A DNA stretch of 64,000 nt from Melastoma dodecandrum (taxonomy: Eukaryota > Streptophyta > Magnoliopsida > Myrtales > Melastomataceae). Each line of letters starts with the position of its first letter. Position 1 is the stretch's first letter. The translations under genes were made by a program, and so were the position numbers. The notes under the pieces are model-generated. The model made no database searches, was not told the origin of the DNA, and was given only the letters and a program-made list of their open reading frames with translations. Below are positions 9,782-21,606 of this stretch, one piece after another. The stretch spans positions 4,154,001-4,218,000 of the forward strand of contig JARUPY010000607.1 of assembly GCA_029817715.1 (NCBI GenBank). The letters are read 5' to 3'.

Positions 9782-12290
9782 TCACTCCTCTTCCTGAGTA
9801 GGTGGTTCGAGCAGTCTAATAGTTCGAGGAAGCATGAACTCGGAGAATATGGGGTAGTGGGACGAAGGATAGCAGCCATCAATGTTATCGTTAACCACTT
9901 CGCACGACACCGGAACGAGAGATCTACCTCGAAAGAGGATCCAGTCGATGTGCAGGTCCTGGGTTTGACGGTCCCAGCAGAGGCAGACTGCCCTGAGTAT
10001 CAATTTCATGAACTCGAGAACTCCCTGCTTGTCTCCTGCAACATCAGTCGGTTAGTATGTTAAAAAAGTTGCAGTTTGTTCAAGGGATTGGTATAAGAGC
10101 AAAATGGGATGTCCTTGGATCAGAAACATTACTACCTTTATATCCATGGTAGGTACGGATAAGAGAGACGTTCTTCCTCACCCGAGCATTAAACCACGCA
10201 TCTCTCATGTCACCCACCACTCCATGCTCCCTGGCGGCAAAGTTAAAAGAAACTTGTCAAACCAAAATTCTTAGTGAAGAAACAGCAAGGGAAGTTCAAT
10301 TAGCATCAGCGTGCCACTTTTTCCTACTACAATTTAAAAATTGTCATATCTGATGGAGGATTCCATTCTAACATATTAGTTTCAGACAATTTTTCATGTC
10401 CTTGATCAGATTTCAGCATACATTCATGGAACGATACTTTCAGTTACCCAGACAAAAAGGGTTGAGATGTTTAGACAAATCCATTTTTGCAAAAGAGAAA
10501 TAATACAAAATCCATTCAACCAAAGCAAACTCCCGTCTTTCCAAATGAAGAGATGAACTTAGATCCTTTGGAATCTTATTCTACATCATAATATGTGATC
10601 TTTTACCAAAAAGATAAAATAAAAGGGACGAGGCAACAGGTTCAAAAGCAACTGACGGATTCGCAGTAAACAAAATAGCAGCACTTTCCCCCAGGCTATG
10701 GAAAATATTCAGAAAAAAAAGTGACTGGTAGTGAGTATACTTTTGAGGAACATCCTGATTCACAGGTGAAAGTTCAATCATAATTATCCATATATCCCTT
10801 TTCAATTCCAACAGTGCACAAGTCGTAATGCTTCACAATAAGTCTACTCATGGCTGGATGCAAATGAATGGTCCTGTCAACTACTACTTCAACAATCAGA
10901 AAATGGTACCTTGATAGCCCTAAAAGAAAACGACCAGCTGTGGATTCCTTTTGCATATTAAATCCTCCACAGTAGATGACTGGTAAGCTAGGAGGCAAAG
11001 ATGCAATGTGTTGCCAAGTCAGTAATGCACTTCTCCGACGAGCACGAGGGCTGAACTCATCCATGTTTGTGTTTACAATTTGGAATGAGAATCCTGGAGG
11101 TTCAAGTCCTTTAAGTTGGAACGTGTGGCCATCGCATCAAGGAAACAAGTCCTTTTACTCCACGAGAACACAACAGAGATGCCTGCCATCCAGAATACTA
11201 TAAAATACTAGAAGAGAAGGATATCGCCCATGTTGCAATACAAGGAACTTCAGAACCCCACGATTTGCTTCCAGGAATGGAAGGTGACTCAGATAGCCAA
11301 AATGTTCCACCTTCCACTATCTCAACCTACATTTCCAGAAAATATTGTTAAATGCAATTAAAATATTTCAACTTAAAATCCTAAATAAAGTGAACTGGTA
11401 CATGCCACCAACAGAGCAGCTGAAGGACAAACGGTACCTTTTCCTTATCATAGAAGATGGTGCAATGCTCATCAGAATGGTCTTCTGCACCATTCCTCGA
11501 CATCCCAAATTGCTCATAACCTGTCCCAATTATCAACCAAGCCCCTAAGTAATTATTCAAAAAGCGTACAAGACAAAATAAAACAAACAGGATTTGAGAC
11601 ACATCACAAACCACATGATGTAAGGATGAACATCAGAAGCTTTATAATCACGACTACTAGCACTGCAAGTTCCAGTTTTCTTGTCTCAGTAAATAGTAAT
11701 CACCAAATACATTTTTACTCAATCACATGCCATCTTGTTCCCCAATTTAAGAGTATTATAAGACAGTTAATTAGCCTGTCATCTATGAAAACATTTTGCA
11801 GCACATATGTATTGTTCCATAAATCCAAGCACAAAAGCCAGGATTCCCAAAGAATATTCCAAAAAAAAAAAATTCCATTTCGCTGTTTGAAATACAAACC
11901 CGGTAAACACTGCTGAAGATAGTCCAGTTGCAATTTGACACCTGCACTATCATGGCAACTCTGCAATCACTTAATCTGAGGAAGCTGCAAATTTGTAACT
12001 GAGATAGGAGCACATTGTTATGCAGGTCAACTCAAATGTGAGGATGGTGAAAAAACCTGACACTCCACTTGTTGAATATCAGATTTAAATTAGACTATAC
12101 CAAAACGAGAGTTGTCGATTGGTGCTACTGGGTAACATAAATGGGAACCTTGTTGAGTGCAGAGAATCAGAGGGGAATAACTGGTGATGACGCTGATACA
12201 TAACTCTCGCCGTTTCTCCCATGAATTCGGACTGTCTTCTGGTTGATCATTGTACAGGTTAAAAGTCATTACAGTAAGAGAAACACTCAT
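9782..12290 (-). CDS. Endonuclease/exonuclease/phosphatase-fold protein, 7 exons, 310 aa
   Basis: Exons by homology and splice signals (minus strand): 12290-12149, 11941-11900, 11520-11438, 11326-11225, 11124-10910, 10230-10136, 10035-9782. They total 933 nt with no in-frame stop before TGA at 9784-9782, and all phases agree. The protein begins MSVSLTVMTFNL; the family resembles the Arabidopsis At1g02270 group as I remember it. The fold's motifs are recognisable: MTFN (N11), NTNMDE, GGFN (N179), HIDW (D257) and SSHYP (H286). The usual metal-binding Glu of LQE is Gln47, the Asp of GDFN is Gly177 and the Asp of SDH is Ser285, so hydrolase activity is doubtful. The intron after exon 4 is U12-type AT-AC; the others are GT-AG. 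No transmembrane or targeting segment is visible. Function unknown; the gene looks intact. Confidence 0.92.
11125..11224 (-). other. U12-type AT-AC intron (100 nt)
   Basis: On the minus strand exon 4 ends ACATGGGCG, then the intron begins ATATCCTTCT, an exact U12 5' splice site. Near its end is TTTCCTTGATG, one base from the U12 branch consensus TTCCTTRAC, with the branch adenosine 12 nt before the terminal AC of GGCCAC. Exon 5 resumes ACGTTCCAACTT. Joining them keeps frame (phase 0) and gives CIATWA-TFQLKG, continuous with the family. No GT-AG pair gives this join. It would be removed by the minor spliceosome. Confidence 0.9.
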
Positions 12291-13528
12291 TTTGCCCCCT
12301 GTGCTGGGATCTTCCTCCGTTCCACCCTATCCAGATGCTTAAATCATTCTGATAAGAAAATGATCTTCCATTGAAAACCCATCAAGTTAACCAGTAGACA
12401 CGCTCCAATCACAACCGCCTCCCAGTTGCTCCCATTTGAAACATTGTTTAATTACAAATCTGCATCCACAAAAACAACTCGCCAACTCGTGATCGTGAAA
12501 TGTCTTCCTCTCCGACCAACAATCAGGGGAGGGACTTCAGGGCATCCTTTGTCTTTGCTTCACAAAAGTTATCCCTTCCTGAAGTGGGTCTAACCTCCTC
12601 GCAAAAAAGAATAAGAAGAATGAAGATGATGAATGTCGTCAAAGCCGCAAAAGAGCAGATAAAAGGAGAAGAGTTAACCAGAGATATCATAGGCAGGATG
12701 CAGATGAACCAACCATATCCCCATGAAAAGGCCAGCGACCACAATCAATCAATCATGGATATTCAAAAACACATTGAACAACAACATCTTGGAATTGCGA
12801 CACACAGTATTACCCTTAATGGGAAAGGAAAAGAAAACACCATAATTTGAACATTTCACCCCATTTATTCTCTGTTTCGAATAGTTTCAAAAGCAGAGAA
12901 TTAGTGCGTGTTTCGGTTCAGCTCGAGGAGTGTTTTCCAAATAATCAACAAAAACAATATCTCGATTCCTTCTCCAGAAACCTCTTCCAAACGACAAACT
13001 GCTCAAAAGTACCCCCACGGTCTTACGAGGACGAGCTACCACAACCGAATCACAACTCCAACATCGTAAACGAAGAATCTTCCCCGACATAATCATCGCC
13101 CGGCATTTTCCTTTTCACAGATTGTATAGCTAATCCTAGTGAAACAGCAGATCGTACGGATTTGACCAACAACAGGCAACAACAACAGCAGCAGCAGCAG
13201 AAGAAGATTCAAACGAAAGTAAAAGGGAGACAGCTCAGGACGAACCGGGGGGGGGGGGGGGAAATCTTAAAACAACGGGGAAGAAGGAAAGGGTCTGCAG
13301 GGGTCTCTCTTTTTCTGAATTCAGTTGAAATTATTACTGGGGGGTGGTACGCTGGTCGGGAGATCTTACTCTCTCTCTCTGGTAATTTACCTTTTTACCA
13401 ACCAAATTATTTATTTTTCGTTTGCAAATTGGAGTCTAGTTACAAAAATTACTGTAGCTTTCGAAGGTTAGTTCGGTCATCTTCCGTCGATTGTTACGTA
13501 GTTTCATTGGGAAGAGGAAGCGGAGAAG
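12291..13528. other. Upstream region of the EEP-fold gene (leader and promoter)
   Basis: This region probably contains the 5' UTR, possibly with an intron, and the promoter of the minus-strand gene. A CAG/CAA-rich tract (about 13172-13204, CTG-rich on the transcript strand) and a run of 15 G at 13247-13261 lie here. ORFs on either strand (for example 12500-12850 and 13162-13578, plus) show no domain and are low-complexity. A CT-repeat occurs near 13371-13381. No TATA box could be assigned. Confidence 0.45.
13247..13261 (+). repeat. Homopolymer of 15 G
   Basis: Fifteen consecutive G residues on the plus strand, between AACC and AAATC. On the minus strand this is poly-C upstream of the EEP-fold gene start. 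Such runs are unstable and error-prone in sequencing, so the exact length should not be trusted. Confidence 0.85.
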
Positions 13529-14678
13529 ATGGTGAAGGCGGAGACGACCAAGCTGATGGACAAGAGGGAAGAGGCTGAAGTAAAGGAATGTTGGCGCTGG
13601 CTTCTGCTATCTACTTCAAAGGGGATTGGTCTTGGGGTTGGGCTTCATAGGTGTAATGGACTTGGGTTACGTTAGTGAGGGGATTAATAAATGTATAGCT
13701 AGGGGAGGAACGGAGAGTTAAGTTATCATTCTGTTGACTATCAGTAGCACCTTAGAAGCAATCAATCGGGATATGAAATTAGTTCAGACCAGTGATTGGT
13801 GCTGTCTAAGTTGCCCTGGTATTACTACTCCAAGTTAGCGACGTTGTTATATTCCAAATCGAGAATTGAACCAGATTCTGAAAATGTTCAAGGGAGTAGA
13901 CCTGCTGTTGTTCTCCTGTGGTTTTCAATCAATCGTTTTCGCTTTCCCTGTTAAGGATCTCTATTTGCACTATGGAGCTTATTGTACTGATTTAAAATAC
14001 CCTGATGCTCACTTTACATCGCCACTTTATGTTTGGTTTGTCTCTTGTTACCCTGCTAGTTGATGCAACTGAGACAGCTCCTGGAATTTTCGCTGGAAAT
14101 GCTGCGGTAACTGCACCGCCACACCTGCTGCACGAGCTGATGACATGGACGTGGATAAGGAGACCGTTCGCTTTGGTTGATGAAATTACCGAAGGCTCCC
14201 CCCGGCTGCTGATGGTGGCCTTCAGCTTGGTGATCAGATTGTGACATTTGGGTATGTAGAATCTGGGGACAAGTTGCTGCAGAAACTCTCTTCGGAAGCT
14301 CAATCAAACGTGGGGAAATCCTATAAGACAAACGGCTATGAGGCAAGGGGTGGTTATGACAAAAGATGTAAAAATGCACATGCATATGTCCTATTGTGAA
14401 AGTTACAATATAAAATGACAAGATTTGGGAGAATAGTTAACCAAAGATCTTGTTTGATTATAGTTCTTGTTGTGGGCATCCTCAAAAGTGAGCCAGATTC
14501 TGGATTTCTTCGATGCCAAAATGCAGGTGAGCTTGTGAACACATGCCAGATTCTAGTTGTTTGGATTGGATCCCATGAGAGCTGGAGAATATTTCCTTTT
14601 GCCCACATGCTCCTCCTTTTTTGTGTTCTACCTCATTGCTTTACTGATGCTTGCAGGTGCCATTTCCGCATTATATGA
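13529..14678 (+). pseudogene. PSMD9: PSMD9-like (proteasome assembly chaperone) pseudogene
   Basis: Three remnants in order match the plant PSMD9/Nas2 family. 13529 onwards reads MVKAETTKLMDKRE, the usual amino end, then degenerates. 14140-14330 carries DDMDVD, then RPFALVDEITEGSP in another frame, then LQLGDQIVTFG and LLQKLSSEAQSNVGKS in a third, which is the PDZ domain with two frameshifts. 14657-14678 reads CHFRII-stop after a TTGCAG acceptor, matching the family's terminal GCHFR. The intervening coding exons are missing or unrecognisable. Because an intron acceptor is retained, it decayed from a genomic duplicate and is not a retrocopy. The intact protein chaperones assembly of the 19S ATPase ring. 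Confidence 0.65.
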
Positions 14679-15263
14679 GGGGATTTATGTCATCGCAAGT
14701 GGGGCAAGCAAGTGTGACGAGGACATGGTAGAATTGGCCGTCACGTTGTTGTGTTCTAATGCTTTCGTCCAGTTGGGTTAATGAAGGAGGTCTTGAGTTC
14801 CCAGCAAATGGTTGCTTCTTTGGCATAGGCTTTATCGTTGGTTTAGACTTGATGGAATATTAAGGGATTTCGACTTATGAGAGCAGGAGCCTTTAGCCGC
14901 CCCCGTTCAGAAACAAGATATAAACTTTTAAAATTTACTAAATAATAATATTAATTTTTTTTAAATCGAAAAAAAATTGTTGCATTTTTGTAAAATATTT
15001 TAACGACTAAAAGTCCGATTCCGATGACATGTAAATCGGTGCAAGGATATCAAATGTCGAGTCATTTGAGTCGAAGGTGAGCATTGACCTCTTAATGCCT
15101 CTGTCTACTTAGTTTCTTTTTATCCGTATAATCGTCATTTTTAAAACGTTTTTCATATTGAGTGTTTCAAACATTGCTTTTTACTCGAGTAAAACGAGCA
15201 ACACCACTATTTCAACTAGCCAAGTGGTAATGACATCGTTTCTTTGTATTAGTAGTAGAAAGC
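14679..15263. other. Intergenic, A/T-rich
   Basis: No gene recognised. It contains an A/T-rich stretch at 14925-15000 and the 3' flank of the minus-strand PsbQ-like gene. Confidence 0.5.
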
Positions 15264-15824
15264 TTAAATGCGAGAGAGGAAGTCGAACAGGGAAGCGCTG
15301 ACCCCCTCGAAGCAACGTCGCACGAGTTCCCGATCGTGGTCCCTGGCGGCGTAATCGAGCCTCGTGACGCCATTGAAGAGCTCGGAGAACAGCTTCCTCA
15401 ACGCAGGCCTCTCTGTCCCGGGCTTCCCCTGGATAATGGTGTACAAGTCCCGCCTCAGTGCGCCAGATCCCTTCCTAAGCTCCTTCTGTGCATCCTCCCA
15501 CAACTCAGAGTCGATGAGCTCCTTTACCTCCTCCAGCATCGACCTCGCGTCCCACCTCACGCTCCCCATCGCCTCCTCCATCGTCTGCCCTGGCCTCACC
15601 AAAGGGACGTTGAATTCCACGAGTCCTCCCCAGGCACGTCCTGGGAGGAGGAGATGTGGAGGCACGGCGGAGAGAATCACGGCCGCAACAATCGCAGCCC
15701 GCCGCCGTGGGAAGGGGAGGACGCCGCCGCGATCGAGGGGTCGCGGGATGTGGGGTGTGGATTGGAGGAGAGGCGGTTGGTTCGGTTGGGAGAGGGAGAG
15801 AGAGAGGGAGGAGGCGCTCGCCAT
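15264..15824 (-). CDS. PQL3: PsbQ-like thylakoid lumen protein, 186 aa
   Basis: Single-exon ORF with a good start context (AAGAATGGCG). Residues 1-39 are Ser/Pro/Leu-rich as in chloroplast transit peptides. RRR at 40-42 followed by a hydrophobic stretch (43-60) and GRAWG (62-66) looks like a twin-arginine thylakoid-transfer signal with a cleavage site. The mature part is a helical PsbQ-type domain with ELRKGSGALRRDLYTIIQ, KPGTERPALRKLF and RLDYAARDHD. In Arabidopsis three PsbQ-like proteins exist; two are lumen subunits of the chloroplast NDH complex. The short mature domain and ending FDFLSRI fit the PQL3 type best, from memory. The overlapping plus-strand ORFs are GC-rich shadows. The symbol is less sure than the family. 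Confidence 0.87.
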   Translation of the reverse strand: MASASSLSLSLSQPNQPPLLQSTPHIPRPLDRGGVLPFPRRRAAIVAAVILSAVPPHLLLPGRAWGGLVEFNVPLVRPGQTMEEAMGSVRWDARSMLEEVKELIDSELWEDAQKELRKGSGALRRDLYTIIQGKPGTERPALRKLFSELFNGVTRLDYAARDHDRELVRRCFEGVSASLFDFLSRI

Positions 15825-18583
15825 TCTTCGTTACTTTCTCCTCGACTGTATCTGCAGCACAACAACAAGATAAGGCATGGGAATAAAACCAGCAACGCAA
15901 ATATAACATATGATGATTATGTAAATCCATCCTATATTAAACCATAATAACAGTGATTATCTTAAAAGGGAATTCGCATATCACTGTTCTCTAAAGCGAT
16001 TCTTGATATTAAATAACTGCCCTTAGCACGTTATAAAATAATTTTCGAAAAAATATTTCGTAAAATAAAATAATAATTTTTAATTGACCTCGTTCTTTTT
16101 CATTTAATATTTAAAAAATAGATTCTATGATATTTAATTGAAAAATAATTAAAACGGGTAATAATTAATTAGTCATTTGGGAAAAATGTAAAAGGCAGAT
16201 CTAAATCTGTTTTGTTACCGTTTATTTTCTCTCTTTTTTTTTAACTTATTAAAAAATTTGCTAAATACAATTATTTGAACACAGTTCTCCATGGCAACAT
16301 ACTGTGTGTTCGAGCTAGTGTCATGATTATTAAGATTCACAATTTTTTTTTTTCCCCTCCAACAGGAAGCCCCTCCCCCTAAACTCTCACTGCCCCGGTT
16401 TTGTTTTCTGTCTCCCTCTCGGTCTTCCCCACCAGTCAAATCCTCTGGGACGGGAACTACTCGACCCGACCCACCAAAACAAAATCAGATCTTGTCCCTC
16501 CTTCCCAAAGTCTTCATTTTTTCCGCCCACGGTTTTGGTAAAAAGCTTCGTGTTCCCCGATGCTCTCGTCCAAGCCCACCTTTTTAATGTCCCTCGGTTG
16601 ATCTGTTGTTGTCGCAATAAGGGTAATCGAAGGAGTTCCTCCACCGTCCCCAACGGATCGACGAATCCTAAGCTCCGAGAAGAATCGTCCTTCTTTCCCC
16701 GTCCCGGGAATTTGTTAGGTGGTTCGAGATTATCAATCGTCTTCGAACTCTTTGCTTTGGTGGGTTTGGTAGCTGACCCCGAGTGTTCGTCTTTGCCATC
16801 GTCCTTCGCCTTTGTAATGGTTTGCATAGTGATAATAGGTATGACAGATGGTTATCTTCATCAACTAGGTAGTACATGGCGGCTGCTTTCCTTATCCATC
16901 AACTTTCGTATTATTAGTGTAGAAAGCTTCAGTGCTACAGCGAAGATGCTGCTTGAAAACATGAACACCTAGTTCGGGAGTGCGGTGTGAAATAACTGCC
17001 TCATCTTTGCAGTGGGATAACCTAATGCCGATGTCTACCGAACTGTGTTACATTGCCGATACAGTGGTTGTAATAAAGGCTGATGAATAATTCAGAGACA
17101 TTGTTACTTTGCACCTTTTCTGGGTCGTCTTATACCTCTGGATTACCATGTCAGTGTTTAGCTTTTGTTGTACTTGTATCATTGTGGACTTCTTTGCGTA
17201 GGATTATTTTATTGGCATGTAAGTTTATGCATAAAGTTCCCGATGATTGATGCAATTTTCTGATAGGTTTGGAAGTTTTGGCTTATTGGAAGACAGCGTT
17301 GGAATGCAGAACTCATCACATATGGACTTCTGCTAGGATTTATAGAAAAAATCTATGTGCTTTTTGCTATCGGGAAGCTCTCGAGGGTTAGTATCTTTTT
17401 CTTTGTGATAATGTCGCTCCCAAATACGTTGAATATCAAACCCTAATATGTGGCTTGTAATCAGATAATGTAACTTTAAGAGAGAAAAAAATGCAAGAGT
17501 TTGGTTGCAGTGAAATGCTTTTCGGGTTATGTTGAGCCTCCAGGCAGTGATTTTAAGCTTCCTGGTAGGCGTTTGTAAATTAGTTGTTTGTGTGAGCTTC
17601 TTTATAATGTGTCTTTGCTTGGCATTAAACAACTTCACGTTAGATACAAACTGACGTCGATAATGTTTCAGCAGACAAAATTTTGAATGATTTGCTTCTT
17701 TTCCGGAATTGTGGAGATTTTTTTGTCTATTTTAACCTTGTAGCTAAAGCTGCTAAGACTAAATTTGAAGAAAAAAAGACAGTGAAATTATAATTATTTT
17801 GAACTCTATTCGAGATGTGAAGGAGTCGGGTCAGTTTTCCGTGCACATTTAGTCCACTTTCATGTTGCTGTAGGATTTAGTGTGTACTCTCATGGCTCCA
17901 TAGTTTCATTCTTGGGGGAAGATGATTTGTAACAATAGTGATGTGTTTGGAAACAACGGAAAGGAGGATGAAACAAAAGAAATAAATGGAAAAATTTTGA
18001 ATTTATGTTCATTCCCTTTCCTTTTTTTTCTCTCCTACCAAACAGAACCACAGCCTGTGAGATTCATAGTGGTTCCGAGTTTCCTTGAAAGCTATTCATC
18101 CAAAAAAAGACTATAATTAAGCCCTTGTTCCAGTTTTATTGGTCATGTTAAATCTGTTGTCCCTTTACCTCTGTTCAGGCTTTCCAAATCCACCAGTTTT
18201 CACTGCTTAGTTAAGCAATTATGACAATACGGGGTTTTATGGTTTACATTTTGATCAATTACAGCCTCAAATCATCTGTGCTGATGCCTTGTGTTGCACT
18301 TTTCCTAGGGGAGGAAAAAAAATTTTGAAGCCCAGAAATATGGATGCATGTGGGCTGTCGAGCGATGCGGGAGGAATGACTTTTTTTGATGAGTTCCGAG
18401 TCATTGAACTGTGCTTCTTCGTCATGAGAAGATCATCACTGTTTCTGTGAAGTAAGTGCCTGCACCAATTGCATTTGATCCAGCATCACATGTTTGCACC
18501 AAATTCGTTTTATCTTCTTTTTCATTTATCTAACTCAATACCTTTTTCCCTAATATTCTGTGCAGAACACCTGCTTTCTGTAG
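15825..18583. other. Divergent intergenic region and likely 5' UTR/introns of the HAD gene
   Basis: The first 400 bases are A/T-rich and would contain the promoter of the minus-strand PsbQ-like gene. A CT-rich block at 16350-16530 looks like a plant 5' UTR for the plus-strand HAD gene, with AC/CC-rich leader sequence. The long T-rich stretch up to 18565 is probably intron: a polypyrimidine tract ends CTGTGCAG at 18558-18565, a strong 3' splice site. A 145-codon ORF at 16535-16972 shows no known domain. Confidence 0.45.
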
Positions 18584-18703
18584 ATGCCAAAAGGCTTTGG
18601 TTGGATACTTTGCTCGGTCGTCCAAGTTGCAAACTCTGACTTTTGCATTGACAACCGTGTCTCATCGACAAGGGCTCTGCCTCTGTTTTATGTATGGCGA
18701 TAA
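18584..18703 (+). promoter_or_regulatory. Upstream ORF overlapping the HAD gene start
   Basis: An ATG at 18584, 19 bases into the putative last 5' UTR exon, opens a 39-codon ORF in the +2 frame relative to the main ORF. It ends at TAA 18701-18703, inside the sequence ATGGCGATAA of the main start (18694). Ribosomes translating it would pass the main ATG, so it should reduce translation of the HAD protein if the leader is as inferred. Confidence 0.5.
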
Positions 18704-21438
18704 TTTCAAAGCTGCGTTGCATCACTATCGATGTTACTGGCACTCTAATAGCTTACAAAGGAGAACTAGGTGATTACTACTGCATGGCAGCCAAGTCTGT
18801 TGGGCTTCCATGTCCTGATTACAAATGTGTGCATGAGGGATTTAAACTCGCGTATACAGATATGGCAAAGAAGTATCCATGCTTCGGTTTTGCAGCCAAA
18901 ATGCCCAATATTGTATGGTGGAAAACTTGTGTGAGGAATTCATTTTTGCAGGTGAGATATATTAGATATCATCTCCACCAATTTGAGTTTCTTGCATTGA
19001 TTTTCACACTAATATTGCTTTTCATTTTGATCTGCTCATTGTTATCATTTTCTCCCTATCACTCAACTAGAATGCTGCTCCGCGCTTTAATGACGAGACT
19101 ACATTCTGCTATAAATTCTTTTTTTACTGTGATTTTTTTACATCGATCGTCCTGGAAGATACATGAATCTGCTTATAAAACCGATTAATCTCGCTCTTTG
19201 GAATTACAATGATGAGATTTTTGGAATTCATGAATATTATGACAGGCTGGTTATGAGTATGATGAAGACACATTCGAGAAGATATTTAGACGGATATATT
19301 CTTCGTTTGGTTCAGCTGCACCTTACACTGTTTTTCCAGACTCCAAGCCATTCTTGAGGTGGGTACGGCAGAATGGGCTCAAAGTTGGAATTATTAGTAA
19401 TGCTGAGTATCGGTATCAAGATGTAATTCTGCCGGCTTTGGGGTTAAACAAGGTAAGTTTTCCTCGGAGTGTGCCAGTTACACCTATGTTGCTGCTGATA
19501 TTTTTTGGCCCAAAAGTTTTTTCCTGTTTATATGTTGCCAATTCGTTTGTATATACTCATGGTCTGAAAAGTTATAACTAAGTGAGATGATTGGATCAAT
19601 GCTGGTGAATTATTCTTGATCTGGAACCAACTAGGATATGTCATCTCCAGCAATATTCTTTACAGCCTGATGGCTTGAAATTGCTTCAATTATTGTAGCT
19701 GTAACTTAGTAGATCTTCGTGTAGGATATAAGTTTCTTCCTGGTGTTATTAAGAAGGATATAACTAGCTCCATTAATATTATATTAATTTTATAAGAAAA
19801 ATGAAATATGATCTACTGATATCACAGACATCTTGATAAGACCAGCAATTCTTGCACAAGTTTTTTTATTAAGAAAGTTTTAGAAAATATCTTACTTAAA
19901 TTTAACATGTAATTACTTCACCAAGTTTTTTCCAATGCAATTACCTTGCCCTAGTAAGTATTTGTTGAAGATATCTTATTAGACAATCTAATCAATGAGT
20001 CACTAATGGAGCAACCAAGGCTCGCTTGTATAATCACCAATATGGATTCTACGGACTTAGGACACAATTGCTATTGGAGTTCACCATAATTAAGTCTTCA
20101 AAATTTTCCGGAATGAGTTCTATAATAATTGACTTGGAAAGTGATTGGATCCTAAAGCCATTCTCCTTCCTCGTATGCATCTTAGACATTCTCCATATGT
20201 ATCTTATAATGGGTGTCTTATGCATTATCAAATCTTGTGGTGTAAAGCACTCCCAAACCATTGCAGCTATGAGAGATACCTTTAAATATGCACAATCCTA
20301 TATTTGCTACCAATTGGAAGGATGATTGTTTCCATGTGTGGAATTCATAATTAGGTTTTTGTTGCCGTCCCCTTCATTGTGAAACTTGGGATATTGAATT
20401 GAACTACTTTGATGGAAATTTATTTACATTTAAAGTGGAACATTTTCGAATACTTTTCTGTTTTACGAAATAAACAACCATCCCAATAGAATGGTGAGCT
20501 TATGCATCTATCATTTTGCATGAACGCTAAAGCTTTCTTGTGAGCCAAATTACTGATGATCGTGAAGTCATTTTCCTTTACTTCATGACTACCTATTATA
20601 TGTGGCTTTCATTGTTTATGGGCCCCTAAGCACCCTTTAGATCACATTACTATTTATCTGATGATCATTTTCTTGAATTGATTTTAGGGGGGATTTATTC
20701 TATATAAGATGAGTAGCTGGAAAATCATGGCTATATCATCCTTGTTGGTGTTGTATACCAAGGGATTTTCTGCAGTTTCTGGAGTAGCTATCTTTAATCT
20801 AAGTCCATGATGCAAATCGAATGAGTCTATAATGAAAGACCCTAGGATTAATAGCTGAAATATTTGGGTCTGGCAATGGGCATGTCCTTTTCTTTGGGAA
20901 AAGGGCGAACTATTATAACGTTCTGGTAGTTAAAAGGCCTACATTAAGTTTATTTCTGCATGTGAGTCTGACATTGGAAGCCATGCGCTAAATAACGAAC
21001 AAAATTAGTTCATAGACAGAGCTTCAAGGGGAAGTTGTTGAATGCTCTTAGCTTAATGAACCCCAACTTTGGCATCTAAGCTTGTCTGAATGTGCTGTAC
21101 TGTGACACTTGGAAGCTTTGCAACTCCCTGGGCAGGGATCCGAGTGGGACTTTGGTGTGTTCTCGGGTCTCGAAGGGGTGGAGAAGCCAGACCCAAGGAT
21201 ATATGAGATCGCTCTCGAGAGGGCGGGGAACATTGCCCCCAGTGAAACCCTTCATATAGGAGACAGCATGCGCAAGGACTACATTCCGGCGAAGAGCGTG
21301 GGGATGCAGGCTTTGCTTTTGGACAGGTTTAAGACTGCTGACGCGCAGGAGTGGAGGAAGTCGGGGGCGGTTGTACTACCAGACTTGGCTGCCACCCAGG
21401 AATGGCTTGTTTCTGAGGAGGAGATGCCTGCTAGTTAG
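18694..21438 (+). CDS. HDHD3: HAD-like hydrolase, HDHD3 type, 3 exons, 255 aa
   Basis: Exons 18694-18951, 19246-19452 and 21136-21438 (258, 207 and 303 nt, all phase 0) with GT-AG borders (CAG/GTGAGA, GACAG/GCT, AAG/GTAAGT, GGCAG/GGA). HAD motif I is IDVTGTL: nucleophile Asp13, but the usual second Asp is Thr15. Motif II is SNAE (Ser137), motif III Lys172 in EKPDPRIYEIAL, motif IV GDSMRKD (Asp198, Asp203). The helical cap lies at about residues 25-110. The family is annotated as haloacid dehalogenase-like hydrolase domain-containing protein 3; its substrate is not known. No transit peptide is evident. Intron 2 is 1683 nt; it contains a 100-codon ORF (20026-20325) that I could not assign. The gene looks intact. 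Confidence 0.92.
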
Positions 21439-21606
21439 AATGTGTTGGTATCAACTGGATGATGCTGGGTGCCTGCTGGACCGTCTCACAATGGTTCTCC
21501 AGGGCAGTGGAAGTGGATTGGAATTTCAGTCTTGTTTTCTTTTTTATTTCGAAAGGAGAAAGCAGAAACACCGTTTGTCCTTGTCTTTGTTGCTTTGTTC
21601 TTCCAT

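Noticed and set aside
12500..12850. 116-codon ORF upstream of the EEP-fold gene, plus strand
   Set aside because: No recognisable domain; opposite strand and position fit leader or intron of the minus gene.
13162..13578. 138-codon ORF with poly-Q and Gly runs
   Set aside because: Frame arises from CAG/CAA and 15-G tracts; low complexity, probably UTR or promoter.
15336..15947. Long plus-strand ORFs opposite the PsbQ-like gene (203 and 169 codons)
   Set aside because: Arg/Pro-rich shadows of a GC-rich antisense coding exon; the minus frame has the recognisable protein.
20026..20325. 100-codon ORF in intron 2 of the HAD gene
   Set aside because: Possibly a transposon scrap, but I could not match it to any family; hydrophobic composition follows T-rich DNA.
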